From: Pseudalkalibacillus berkeleyi
Lineage (GTDB): Bacteria > Bacillota > Bacilli > Bacillales > Fictibacillaceae
Length of the DNA: 64,000 nucleotides
Direction of reading: 5' to 3'
NCBI RefSeq assembly: GCF_021608225.1
Contig: NZ_JAKIJS010000001.1
Location: 806,001-870,000 of the forward strand
Shown: positions 53,734 to 62,162 of the stretch, piece after piece
Layout of the letters: every line of letters starts with the position of its first letter
Position numbering within the stretch: the stretch's first letter is position 1
The notes under the pieces: model-generated
Databases searched by the model: none
What the model was told of the DNA's origin: nothing
The model's input: the letters and a program-made list of their open reading frames with translations, nothing else
Program-made: the position numbers and the translations under genes

Positions 53734-55080
53734 TTGAAAAAGTTACTTATTGCCAACAGAGGAGAAATTGCAGCAAGAATTGTAAGGACATGTGAAAAAC
53801 TAGGTATAGAGCCTGTTATTGTGTATTCACAAGCTGATAAGGATCTACCCTACGTGAAGAATGCTAAGATTGCACATGAAATTGGAGAACCTCCAGTTGC
53901 GAAGTCATACCTAAATAGTGATAAAATATTAGAGGTTGCTCGTACTGAACAAGTAGATGCAATCCATCCAGGTTATGGTTTTCTATCCGAAAATGCAGAT
54001 TTTGTTCGCAATGTTGAAAACGCTAACATGATCTTTATCGGACCAACAGCAAATGTTGTTGAAGCCATGGGAGATAAAGTGAAAGCGAGAAAGACCATGC
54101 AAGAAGCGAATGTCCCGGTTGTTCCAGGTAGTGATGGGGCTTTAAAGGATGTTGAAGAAGCTGTTCAGTTAGCAGGTGAAATCGGATATCCGGTTATGAT
54201 TAAAGCTAGTGCTGGTGGCGGCGGGATCGGTATGCAAAAGTGTGAAGATGAAAAAACATTGAGAACAGCATTTGTTTCAAGCCAAAACCGAGCAAAGGCG
54301 TACTTTGGAAATGATGAAATGTTCATGGAGAAATTTATAACGAACAGTCGTCACATCGAAGTGCAAATTTTTGGAGATGAGCACGGGAATGTCGTCCATT
54401 TATTTGAGCGGGATTGCTCGATCCAACGTCGACATCAAAAAGTAATTGAAGAAACCCCGTCTCCTTTCTTAAGTGAGGAAGTACGCACTGAAATTTGTAA
54501 TGCGGCTGTACAAGCTGGTAAACATGTAAAGTATACGAATGCAGGAACAGTTGAATTTATCGTTGATGAAGAAGAGAACTTCTATTTCTTAGAAATGAAT
54601 ACTCGTCTTCAAGTGGAACATCCTGTAACAGAAATGGTGACAGGGTTGGATTTAGTAGAATGGCAAATTGAAATTGCGCAATCTAAACCTCTACCAAAAA
54701 GTCAAGAAGAATTAACTAAGAAGGGTCACAGTTTTGAGTTTAGAATTTATGCGGAAGACCCAACAACATTTTTACCATCACCTGGTAAGATCGATACATT
54801 CGAGTATCCCACTAGAGAAGGTGTACGTGTTGACACAGGGTTTGCATCACAAACTCAAGTGACACCATTTTATGATCCTATGATTGCCAAAGTCATTATT
54901 TATGGTACAAACAGACAAGAAGCGATTACGAAATCGATTCAATTCTTTGACGAGTGGAAATTGGATGGAATCAAGCATAATGGTCCTTTGTTCACGACTG
55001 TACTTAACGAAGAATCGTTTCAAAAAGGAAATTACACTACACTTTATTTAAATCAACTAAATACAAAAGTAAAAAACTAG
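53734..55080 (+). CDS. Biotin carboxylase subunit of an acyl-CoA carboxylase
   Basis: 448 residues, ATP-grasp biotin carboxylase alone (no fused biotin domain). IHPGYGFLSENADFV, KASAGGGGIGMQ (ATP loop), RHIEVQIFGDEHGNVVHLFERDCSIQRRHQKVIEE and EMNTRLQVEHPVTEM. Resembles the accC2 (yngH) type rather than the accBC pair of fatty acid synthesis, judging by its neighbours. TTG start with AGGAGGAG 7 nt upstream. First of three genes that together make a complete carboxylase. Confidence 0.93.
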   Translation: MKKLLIANRGEIAARIVRTCEKLGIEPVIVYSQADKDLPYVKNAKIAHEIGEPPVAKSYLNSDKILEVARTEQVDAIHPGYGFLSENADFVRNVENANMIFIGPTANVVEAMGDKVKARKTMQEANVPVVPGSDGALKDVEEAVQLAGEIGYPVMIKASAGGGGIGMQKCEDEKTLRTAFVSSQNRAKAYFGNDEMFMEKFITNSRHIEVQIFGDEHGNVVHLFERDCSIQRRHQKVIEETPSPFLSEEVRTEICNAAVQAGKHVKYTNAGTVEFIVDEEENFYFLEMNTRLQVEHPVTEMVTGLDLVEWQIEIAQSKPLPKSQEELTKKGHSFEFRIYAEDPTTFLPSPGKIDTFEYPTREGVRVDTGFASQTQVTPFYDPMIAKVIIYGTNRQEAITKSIQFFDEWKLDGIKHNGPLFTTVLNEESFQKGNYTTLYLNQLNTKVKN

Positions 55081-55092
55081 GAGTGGTCCAAC

Positions 55093-55305
55093 ATGAAGGA
55101 AATTACAGCATCAATGGCAGGAACGGTATTAAACGTATTAGTATCTGAAGGTGAAAGTGTCACTTCAGGTCAATCTGTGTTAACGCTTGAATCAATGAAA
55201 ATGGAAATCCCAATTGAGACAACTGAAGCAGGGGAAGTAAGCTCAGTAAATGTAAACGTTGGAGATTTCGTTAATGAAGGTGACGTATTAGTCGTTATGA
55301 AGTAA
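55093..55305 (+). CDS. Biotin carboxyl carrier protein, minimal
   Basis: 70 residues, just a biotinyl domain: SMAGTVLNVLVSEGESVTSGQ, then ESMKMEI with the biotinylated lysine, and VNEGDVLVVMK at the end. It corresponds to the small carrier (YngHB type) of Bacillus acyl-CoA carboxylases. ATG start with AGGAGTGG upstream; 12 bp after the biotin carboxylase gene. Confidence 0.93.
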   Translation: MKEITASMAGTVLNVLVSEGESVTSGQSVLTLESMKMEIPIETTEAGEVSSVNVNVGDFVNEGDVLVVMK

Positions 55306-55308
55306 ATA

Positions 55309-55326
55309 TGAATGAGCGCTCGTTCT
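55309..55326. promoter_or_regulatory. FadR-like palindrome inside the carboxylase operon
   Basis: TGAATGAGCGCTCGTTCT. Core GAATGAGCGCTCGTTC is a near-perfect inverted repeat. It resembles the B. subtilis FadR operator TGAATGANTANTCATTCA, with a perfect left half and two changes in the right half. Sits in the 47-bp gap just before the carboxyltransferase gene. Confidence 0.5.
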
Positions 55327-55352
55327 CTCATAAGCAATGAAGGAGGATTTAG

Positions 55353-56891
55353 ATGTTGAAAACAATTAATGAGACATTGCAAGAGACGAAAGCAAGAGTT
55401 GAAGCTGGTGGTGCCGAAAAGTACCACGAGAAATTGAAAACTCAAAATAAGTTGTTTGCTAGAAAACGTCTCGAACTATTATTTGATGACGGTACTTATA
55501 CAATTGAAGATGGTAAGTTTGCGAACAACCAAGCAGAAGGTTTACCTGCAGATGGTGTCGTAACCGCTATTGGTAAAGTAAACGGTCAAAAGGTTTGTGT
55601 AATGGCGAATGATTCAACTGTTAAAGCGGGCTCATGGGGAGCGCGAACAGTTGAAAAAATCATCAGAATTCAAGAAACAGCAATGCGTTTGAAACTGCCA
55701 ATGTTTTATTTGGTGGATTCTGCAGGTGCAAGAATCACTGACCAAATAGAAATGTTCCCGAATCGTAGAGGGGCTGGGAAAATATTCTATAATCAAGTGA
55801 AAATGTCTGGTATGGTTCCTCAAGTTTGTGTTTTATTCGGACCTTCGGCAGCAGGTGGAGCTTATATACCTGCCTTTTGTGACACAGTAATTATGGTCGA
55901 TCAAAATGCGTCTATGTATTTGGGATCACCACGTATGGCTGAAAAGGTCATAGGAGAAAAGGTGACACTAGAAGAAATGGGCGGAGCAAGAATGCATTGT
56001 AGCATAAGTGGATGTGGAGATGTACTTGCACATGATGAGGAGGAAGCGATCGCTTCAGCTAGAGATTATATATCTTACTTCCCATCAAACTATAGAAACA
56101 AACCTGAGAAGCTGGAAGGCGTATCTCCTGTAAAAGGTAGAGCGCTATCTGATATTGTTCCAGAGAACCAAAATGTCCCATTTGATATGTATGAGTTCAT
56201 CGATGGTCTAGTTGATGAAGGTAGCTTCTACGAAATGAAAAAGCTCTTTGCACCTGAGATGATAACAGGATTTGCAAGAATGGATGGGAAGGTCGTAGGA
56301 ATTGTTGCGAACCAACCGAAGGTTAAAGGTGGAGTCTTGTTTGTAGATTCAGCAGATAAAGCAGCGAAATTCATTACATTATGTGATGCCTTCTCGATTC
56401 CGTTGCTATTCCTTGCTGACGTTCCAGGATTTATGATCGGAACGAAGGTTGAGAGAGCTGGTATCATTCGTCACGGTGCGAAATTGATTGCGGCTATGAG
56501 TGATGTGACAGTTCCTAAGATCTCAGTTGTTGTTCGTAAAGCCTATGGTGCAGGACTTTATGCTATGGCAGGACCTGCTTTCGAACCGGATTGTTGTATA
56601 GCTTTACCGACAGCTCAAATTGCAGTTATGGGTCCTGAGGCAGCTGTAAATGCTGTATACTCTAATAAGATTAATGAGATTGAGGATCCGAAGGAACGTA
56701 TGAAGTATGTTCAAGAGAAACATCAAGAATATAAGGAGCATATCGATATTTATAAACTTGCTTCTGAAATGATTGTGGATCAAATCGTATCTGCAGATGA
56801 CCTACGTGAAGAATTGATGGATCGTTTCGAAGTATATGAGTCGAAAGAAATGATATTCAGTGAACGTAAACATCCTGTTTATCCGGTGTAA
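55353..56891 (+). CDS. Acyl-CoA carboxylase carboxyltransferase (propionyl/methylcrotonyl-CoA carboxylase beta type)
   Basis: 512 residues, both halves of the carboxyltransferase fold fused. SWGARTVEKIIRIQETAMRLKLPMFYLVDSAGARI, FGPSAAGGAYIPAFCD (acyl-CoA oxyanion region), and C-terminal FLADVPGFMIGTKVERAGIIRHGAKLIAA with RKAYGAGLYAMAGPAFEPDCC. MHCSISGCGD fits a propionyl- or methylcrotonyl-CoA carboxylase rather than AccD. Works with the two genes upstream; exact acyl-CoA unsure. ATG start with GAAGGAGG upstream. Followed by a perfect terminator. Confidence 0.92.
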   Translation: MLKTINETLQETKARVEAGGAEKYHEKLKTQNKLFARKRLELLFDDGTYTIEDGKFANNQAEGLPADGVVTAIGKVNGQKVCVMANDSTVKAGSWGARTVEKIIRIQETAMRLKLPMFYLVDSAGARITDQIEMFPNRRGAGKIFYNQVKMSGMVPQVCVLFGPSAAGGAYIPAFCDTVIMVDQNASMYLGSPRMAEKVIGEKVTLEEMGGARMHCSISGCGDVLAHDEEEAIASARDYISYFPSNYRNKPEKLEGVSPVKGRALSDIVPENQNVPFDMYEFIDGLVDEGSFYEMKKLFAPEMITGFARMDGKVVGIVANQPKVKGGVLFVDSADKAAKFITLCDAFSIPLLFLADVPGFMIGTKVERAGIIRHGAKLIAAMSDVTVPKISVVVRKAYGAGLYAMAGPAFEPDCCIALPTAQIAVMGPEAAVNAVYSNKINEIEDPKERMKYVQEKHQEYKEHIDIYKLASEMIVDQIVSADDLREELMDRFEVYESKEMIFSERKHPVYPV

Positions 56892-56913
56892 ATCAAATGA
56901 ATTCATATCAACC

Positions 56914-56955
56914 AAAGGATTAATCCCAGTTTAGTTTGGGATTAATCCTTTTTTT
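56914..56955 (+). terminator. Terminator of the carboxylase operon
   Basis: AAAGGATTAATCCCA / TGGGATTAATCCTTT, perfect 15 bp, then TTTT. Confidence 0.95.
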
Positions 56956-57085
56956 AAAGCGCATATTGAATACAGAACAATCACCTACCTGAGCAGGAGA
57001 TGGTTTGCTTGCGAAAACGATGACATAAACATGCGAGTTATGTGCTACTATTAAATAAAATTAGGAAGAAAGTAGGGGGTAGCTC

Positions 57086-57970
57086 ATGAAGGCTTCTATT
57101 ATAGGAGGTGGCTCGATTGGACTTCTTTTCGCAGCCTATTTACTTCGAAGTGGAATGGATGTTTCTTTGATTGTGAGACGAAAGGAACAGAAGGGCGCTA
57201 TCCAAAATGACGGACTGAAGTTAAAATCGAGAAATGGTCAATTTACATATAAACCTGATGTTCATATTTTAAGTGAAGTAGAGTCTATTGAGGCTGATAT
57301 ATTGATTGTAGCTGTAAAATCTTATCAAGTTGCCGATATTAAATCAGAAATCTTAACTAAATTTGAACAAACTAAATCCATTTTATTTGTACAAAATGGG
57401 ATGCATCATATTAAATTTTTGCCAGACCTAAAGAACCATTCCGTCTACTTAGGAATTGTGGAACATGGGTCTCTTAAGGAATCCGATACATGTATCCGCC
57501 ATACAGGGGTAGGACAAACGAAAATTGCTCCTTACATTGATGGTCATTCCGGAATCAATTGGGAACAATACTCCACTGACTCCTTTTCTTTTGTTCATCA
57601 TCATGATTGGTATGAAATGTTGAGTAAGAAGCTTCATATCAACTCAGTAATAAATCCTTTAACGGCTATTTTAGGTGTCGAGAATGGTAGGTTGTTAGAT
57701 CATCCTGACTGGATAGATTTAATGAAGAAGCTAAGTGCTGAATCTTGTCGAGTACTTCATATAAATGAAAACGATGCATGGGAGGATTTATTAACGGTCT
57801 GCAAGAATACATCTTTAAACAAATCATCTATGTTAAGAGATATAGAAAGTCGTCGAAAAACAGAAATAGAGGCGATTAATGGGTACTTGGTTGAATTGGC
57901 TAGTCAGGACCAGATTGAGTTATCGAATCACGAATTTGTTTACAAAATGATAAAGGGTATGGAAATGTAA
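57086..57970 (+). CDS. panE: Ketopantoate reductase-type protein YlbQ
   Basis: 294 residues. NADPH-binding GGGSIG (7-12) and the C-terminal ApbA/PanE half with KLHINSVINPLTAILGVENGRLL, where the Lys and Asn match the catalytic pair. Makes pantoate for coenzyme A synthesis. B. subtilis has this gene as ylbQ in the same place. ATG start with GGGGGT upstream. Confidence 0.92.
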   Translation: MKASIIGGGSIGLLFAAYLLRSGMDVSLIVRRKEQKGAIQNDGLKLKSRNGQFTYKPDVHILSEVESIEADILIVAVKSYQVADIKSEILTKFEQTKSILFVQNGMHHIKFLPDLKNHSVYLGIVEHGSLKESDTCIRHTGVGQTKIAPYIDGHSGINWEQYSTDSFSFVHHHDWYEMLSKKLHINSVINPLTAILGVENGRLLDHPDWIDLMKKLSAESCRVLHINENDAWEDLLTVCKNTSLNKSSMLRDIESRRKTEIEAINGYLVELASQDQIELSNHEFVYKMIKGMEM

Positions 57971-57989
57971 AGGGGAAGAGGGGGAAGCA

Positions 57990-58373
57990 ATGTTAGGTGT
58001 CTTGCTTGGTTCGATTGCAACATTTGTTACTGTTCCGTTTTTAGTTTGGGGTGTCGTATATGTTGTGACAAGAAAAATCTCAAGAAAGAAGAAGTTTTCA
58101 TTCATGTTAGCTACAGATGTGACGACATTCTTTCTTATTATTTCGGTATTGGTGACGATGTACACGATTTGGAGTAGGCCCTTCATCTGGCCAGTGATCA
58201 TTTTATTGTTATTGATTGTTATAGGTATTACCTTTCTATTTTGGAAACAAGATAAGGACGTTGGTATATCTCATATTATCAAAACATCCTGGCGCTTTAA
58301 TTTCCTATTGTTTTCATCCGGTTATTTATTTCTTTGCGTTTATGGGTTAGTACAAAGAACATTGGAGTTGTAA
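57990..58373 (+). CDS. DUF3397 membrane protein
   Basis: 127 residues, four membrane segments by eye, with basic loop KISRKKKF after the first and SHIIKTSWRFNFLLFSSGYL before the last. Fits the DUF3397 family usually found between panE and bshC in Bacillaceae. Function unknown. ATG start with GGGGAAG upstream; 19 bp after panE. Confidence 0.8.
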   Translation: MLGVLLGSIATFVTVPFLVWGVVYVVTRKISRKKKFSFMLATDVTTFFLIISVLVTMYTIWSRPFIWPVIILLLLIVIGITFLFWKQDKDVGISHIIKTSWRFNFLLFSSGYLFLCVYGLVQRTLEL

Positions 58374-58461
58374 TCTCAAGCAGAATTGTTTAAGAGTACC
58401 CCATAAATTTGCTATACTCATATTCGCAAAGTGACGGTGTGACTTAGAAAGGAAGAACGTT

Positions 58462-60081
58462 ATGAATGTGCATGATTTACCATATACGAAAAAAGATGAC
58501 CTATATACCGCTTACCTTTCTGGGGATGAAAGTGTACGGAGTTTGTTTCACTATGACCCAATGGATGAGGAAAGCTATTTTCAACGTTGGAAAGCTCTAA
58601 AAGAAAGAAAATTCCAAAGAGAAGCATTACATAATCACCTTAAGGCTTTCCATCTTCATCTACCAGCTTCTGAGAAAACATTTGATAATATTGACCGTTT
58701 GAAAAATCCCGATACAACGGTTGTCGTTACCGGACAACAAGCAGGACTTTTAACAGGTCCTCTCTATTCAATACATAAATGTATGTCTGCGATCCTGTTT
58801 GCTAAAGAAAAAGAAAAGCAACTTGGTGCACCAGTAGTTCCAGTCTTCTGGATTGCTGGAGAAGATCATGATTTTGATGAAGTGAATCATATCAATGTTA
58901 TTCAGAAAAATGACATCATCAAGAAGAAAATATTAATGAATGAAGGTAAGAGGTCGGTTTCTAACATACGACTTGAGAAAGACAGACTGCGTCAATGGGT
59001 CGATGAAGTCATTCGTTCATTCGGGGAGAAGAAACATACGCAAGACTTGAAACAATTGATGGAAGATGCAGTTGATCATTCAACTTCGATGACAGATTTT
59101 TTCGCTTACCTTATGTTAAAACTGTTTGAAGATCAAGGTCTTGTCATGATGGACGCTCACCATCCAGAAATAAGAAAACTTGAGTCTGCAACATTCCAAG
59201 CAATGATTGCAAATACTGAAGAAATTGATGGGGCATTTCAGAAAGGTAGTGAGCAATTACATTCACTAGGATATCCCTCATTAATTGAGTCTGAAGAGAA
59301 CAATTCGCACTTATTCATTGAAGAACAAGATGCGAGAGTATTGCTCATTAGAGAAGATGGTCACTTTCGTGGTAAGAATAATGAATGTCTATATTCGAAG
59401 GAAGAGTTGTTAAACATTGCAAAAGAGACGCCTCACCGACTAAGTAACAATGTGGTTACTCGTCCTTTAATGCAAGAGTTGATTCTCCCTACACTTGCGT
59501 TCGTTGCGGGACCGGGTGAAGTTTCTTACTGGAGTATGCTTAAATCAGTCTTTGAAGTTCATAATGTTACGATGCCTCCAATTGTACCTAGGTTATCACT
59601 AGCGCTAGTAGACAGAACCACTCAAAAAATGTTAGATGAAACAAAACTTGATTTGAAGAGTGTGTTGAAAACGGGTACCCAAAAAGAGAAAGAAAAATGG
59701 TTGTCGGATCAAGTATCTTTTGATCTAGATGCTCAAATAACGAAGTCATTACAGATATTTAAAGAAGAGCATGATCAGTTGAAGCATTCTGCTTTATCCT
59801 TGGACAAAGGATTACAACAAGTAACTGAGAAGAATTGGACCATTATAGAGAACCAGATTAACTATCTCAAAAAAAGTATGGAGCGTTCTATTCATAGACA
59901 ACACGAGGTGGAGCTAAGAAAATATGATTATATACAAGCGCATTTACTGCCAAATGGTCAGCCTCAAGAACGCATTTTGAATATATTTTATTATATTAAC
60001 GAATATGGTATGGAAATGATCCAAGAATTGATTGCACAACGGTATAAATGGAACGGCAATCTACAAATTGTTTGTATTTAA
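58462..60081 (+). CDS. bshC: Bacillithiol synthase BshC (cysteine-adding enzyme)
   Basis: 539 residues. Last step of bacillithiol synthesis, adding cysteine to glucosaminyl-malate. Rossmann core with TGQQAGLLTGPLYSIHKCMSAI, VFWIAGEDHDFDEVNHI, RPLMQELILPTLAFVAGPGEVSYW, and a C-terminal coiled coil (about 380-470). Former name YllA. ATG start with AAAGGAAGAACGTT upstream. Ends 280 bp before mraZ; 60082-60249 is empty AT-rich DNA. Confidence 0.96.
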   Translation: MNVHDLPYTKKDDLYTAYLSGDESVRSLFHYDPMDEESYFQRWKALKERKFQREALHNHLKAFHLHLPASEKTFDNIDRLKNPDTTVVVTGQQAGLLTGPLYSIHKCMSAILFAKEKEKQLGAPVVPVFWIAGEDHDFDEVNHINVIQKNDIIKKKILMNEGKRSVSNIRLEKDRLRQWVDEVIRSFGEKKHTQDLKQLMEDAVDHSTSMTDFFAYLMLKLFEDQGLVMMDAHHPEIRKLESATFQAMIANTEEIDGAFQKGSEQLHSLGYPSLIESEENNSHLFIEEQDARVLLIREDGHFRGKNNECLYSKEELLNIAKETPHRLSNNVVTRPLMQELILPTLAFVAGPGEVSYWSMLKSVFEVHNVTMPPIVPRLSLALVDRTTQKMLDETKLDLKSVLKTGTQKEKEKWLSDQVSFDLDAQITKSLQIFKEEHDQLKHSALSLDKGLQQVTEKNWTIIENQINYLKKSMERSIHRQHEVELRKYDYIQAHLLPNGQPQERILNIFYYINEYGMEMIQELIAQRYKWNGNLQIVCI

Positions 60082-60249
60082 TCGGTACATGATTCTTCAA
60101 AAAAATTCATTTGTATATTTCAAAAAGTGGTATTTCGGTCAATTCCACCAAGAAGTAGAAAATGTGCTGAAGTTTTATCGTTCAATTCGTATGTATATGT
60201 CAGAAAAAAGTTGCCGATTGTGTAGTAAATAATCGATGAAAACTTTTCA

Positions 60250-60277
60250 AAATCCTGCTGGGAACAGCAGGATTTTT
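60250..60277 (+). terminator. Terminator of bshC
   Basis: AATCCTGCTG / CAGCAGGATT with a GGAA loop, then TTTTT. Confidence 0.95.
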
Positions 60278-60304
60278 TTATGTTCAAACGAATACTAAAA
60301 CAAG

Positions 60305-60350
60305 TGGTGAAAAGTGGGGAGTTGTGGTAGACTTAGGGATGAAAGTGGGG
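60305..60350 (+). promoter_or_regulatory. MraZ-type operator: five direct repeats at 10-bp steps
   Basis: TGGTG (60305), TGGGG (60315), TGGTA (60325), AGGGA (60335) and TGGGG (60346), each followed by about 5 bp, resembling the TGGGN-N5 repeats bound by MraZ upstream of its own operon. TGGTAGACT (60325-60333) inside could be an extended -10 of the mraZ promoter, so binding would block or modulate it. Confidence 0.75.
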
Positions 60351-60364
60351 AGGGGGATCCGTCT

Positions 60365-60796
60365 ATGTTCATGGGAGAGCATTTACATACCATTGACGAT
60401 AAGGGAAGAATGATTATCCCCTCGAAATTCCGTGATGATTTAGGATCCACTTTTGTACTAACGAGAGGATTAGACCAATGTATTTTTGGATACCCTCTTG
60501 AGGAATGGAAGCAGCTTGAAGAGAAATTAAAAGCTCTCCCATTTACGAAAAAGGATGCACGTGCATTTACACGATTTTTCTTCTCTGGTGCAGCAGAATG
60601 CCAGTTAGATAAACAAGGTCGTGTGAACATTGCATCTACACTACGACAATATGCAAAGTTGGATAAGGACTGTGTCGTCATAGGTGTAAGTAATCGAATT
60701 GAGATTTGGAACAAGCAAGTTTGGGAAGAATACTTTGCCAAGTCTGAAGACTCATTTGGTGAGATTGCTGAAAGTCTTATGGATTTTGACCTTTAG
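60365..60796 (+). CDS. mraZ: Transcriptional regulator MraZ
   Basis: 143 residues with two AbrB/SpoVT-like swapped-hairpin DNA-binding motifs: [20 protein letters not shown] and [19 protein letters not shown]. Forms a ring and controls the division and cell wall (dcw) cluster. Start at ATG 60365 ([10 protein letters not shown]), with AGGGGGAT upstream; the earlier in-frame codons overlap the operator repeats. First gene of mraZ-rsmH-ftsL-pbpB. Confidence 0.97.
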   Translation: MFMGEHLHTIDDKGRMIIPSKFRDDLGSTFVLTRGLDQCIFGYPLEEWKQLEEKLKALPFTKKDARAFTRFFFSGAAECQLDKQGRVNIASTLRQYAKLDKDCVVIGVSNRIEIWNKQVWEEYFAKSEDSFGEIAESLMDFDL

Positions 60797-60843
60797 AACA
60801 GGACACAACAGCTTTGCTTACATGTAGAAATTGAGGGAACACA

Positions 60844-61773
60844 ATGTTTGAACATGAAACCGTATTAAAAGAAGAAGCAATTAAAGGACTAAACATTAAA
60901 GAAAATGGCATTTATGTGGACTGTACTTTAGGAGGAGCAGGTCATACAGAGGAAATTGCGAAGCGCCTCACTACAGGCCATGTATATGCATTCGACCAAG
61001 ATATCACAGCAATTAACCATGCGAAAGAAAGACTTTCTCAATTCGAAGGTAAATTCAGTATCATCCAGTCTAACTTCAGGCATTTGAAACAAGAACTTAT
61101 GGAACAAGGGATTAGTGGTGTTGACGGAATATTGTTCGATTTAGGTGTTTCTTCACCTCAATTAGACGAAGCGGACCGTGGATTCAGCTACCACCAGAAC
61201 GCACCCTTAGATATGAGAATGGATCAATCAAGCGAATTAACGGCTTATCGAGTTGTGAATGAATGGCCTTATGAACAAATTGTCTCTATATTATTTAAAT
61301 ATGGAGAAGAGAAATTCGCGAAATCCATTGCAAGGAAAATTGAATCTTACCGAGAACGTCAACCAATTGAAACCACGGGAGAATTAGTTGATATCATTAA
61401 AGAAGCGATTCCGGCAAGAGCGCGTAGAAAAGGTGGTCATCCTGCCAAGAGAACCTTCCAAGCCATTCGGATCGCGGTTAATGATGAAATGAATGCATTT
61501 GAAGAGGCACTCAGGGATGGAATTGAACTGCTCAATCAGAACGGTAGAATTTGTGTCATTACGTTCCATTCGTTAGAAGATCGGTTGTGTAAAAGAGTCC
61601 TAAAAGAAGAGAGTAGTGTACCAGATCTACCACGTGGAATGCCTGCTATTCCAGACGAGTACCAACCCAACATGAATTTGATTACTCGTAAACCAATAAC
61701 ACCTGAAACAGAAGAAACAGAGAAAAATAGAAGAGCGAGATCATCAAAATTGAGAATCGCTGAGAAAAGATAG
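60844..61773 (+). CDS. rsmH: 16S rRNA (cytosine1402-N4)-methyltransferase RsmH
   Basis: 309 residues. SAM motif [10 protein letters not shown] (26-35), [19 protein letters not shown], the inserted substrate domain, and [17 protein letters not shown] then ITFHSLEDR. Former name MraW. ATG start with TTGAGGGA upstream. The tail is rich in Arg and Lys. Confidence 0.98.
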   Translation: MFEHETVLKEEAIKGLNIKENGIYVDCTLGGAGHTEEIAKRLTTGHVYAFDQDITAINHAKERLSQFEGKFSIIQSNFRHLKQELMEQGISGVDGILFDLGVSSPQLDEADRGFSYHQNAPLDMRMDQSSELTAYRVVNEWPYEQIVSILFKYGEEKFAKSIARKIESYRERQPIETTGELVDIIKEAIPARARRKGGHPAKRTFQAIRIAVNDEMNAFEEALRDGIELLNQNGRICVITFHSLEDRLCKRVLKEESSVPDLPRGMPAIPDEYQPNMNLITRKPITPETEETEKNRRARSSKLRIAEKR

Positions 61774-61787
61774 AAAGGGGAGAGGGT

Positions 61788-62147
61788 ATGAGTAATTTAG
61801 CCCATCAAGTACAGAGAAATACAGAAAGTGTTCAAAACCCACAACCGAAAACACATGTTAAACGTAAACTTTCGAGGTTTACAAAAGGTGAAAAGGTACT
61901 TTGGTCAATAGCGGGGATCCTTATGCTTGTCACGTCTATTTTCATCATTTCTAACTATGCTGAAATGTACACTGTAAACAAAGATATTCAAGTTATTGAA
62001 CAGAAGATTGATCAACAAAACAAAAAAGTGAATGACCTGACACTTGAAAAATCCGAATTAAGTGAGCCGTTAAGAATCATGAATTATGCCGAGGATAAAC
62101 TTGGCATGAAATTTGACGATAAGAACGTTAAAGTAGTCAATAATTGA
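61788..62147 (+). CDS. ftsL: Cell division protein FtsL
   Basis: 119 residues: basic cytoplasmic N-terminus, one membrane segment (about 38-56), then an extracytoplasmic coiled coil with leucine-zipper-like spacing (about 62-100) and NYAEDKLGMKF. Partner of DivIC and DivIB in the divisome, recruiting FtsW/PbpB. ATG start with AAAGGGGAG upstream; 14 bp after rsmH. Confidence 0.93.
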   Translation: MSNLAHQVQRNTESVQNPQPKTHVKRKLSRFTKGEKVLWSIAGILMLVTSIFIISNYAEMYTVNKDIQVIEQKIDQQNKKVNDLTLEKSELSEPLRIMNYAEDKLGMKFDDKNVKVVNN

Positions 62148-62162
62148 TTAGGTGTGATTCGG

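Noticed and set aside
60032-60232. 66-residue open frame after bshC
   Set aside because: It starts inside bshC, has no ribosome binding site and shows no recognisable pattern; the spacer up to the terminator seems empty.
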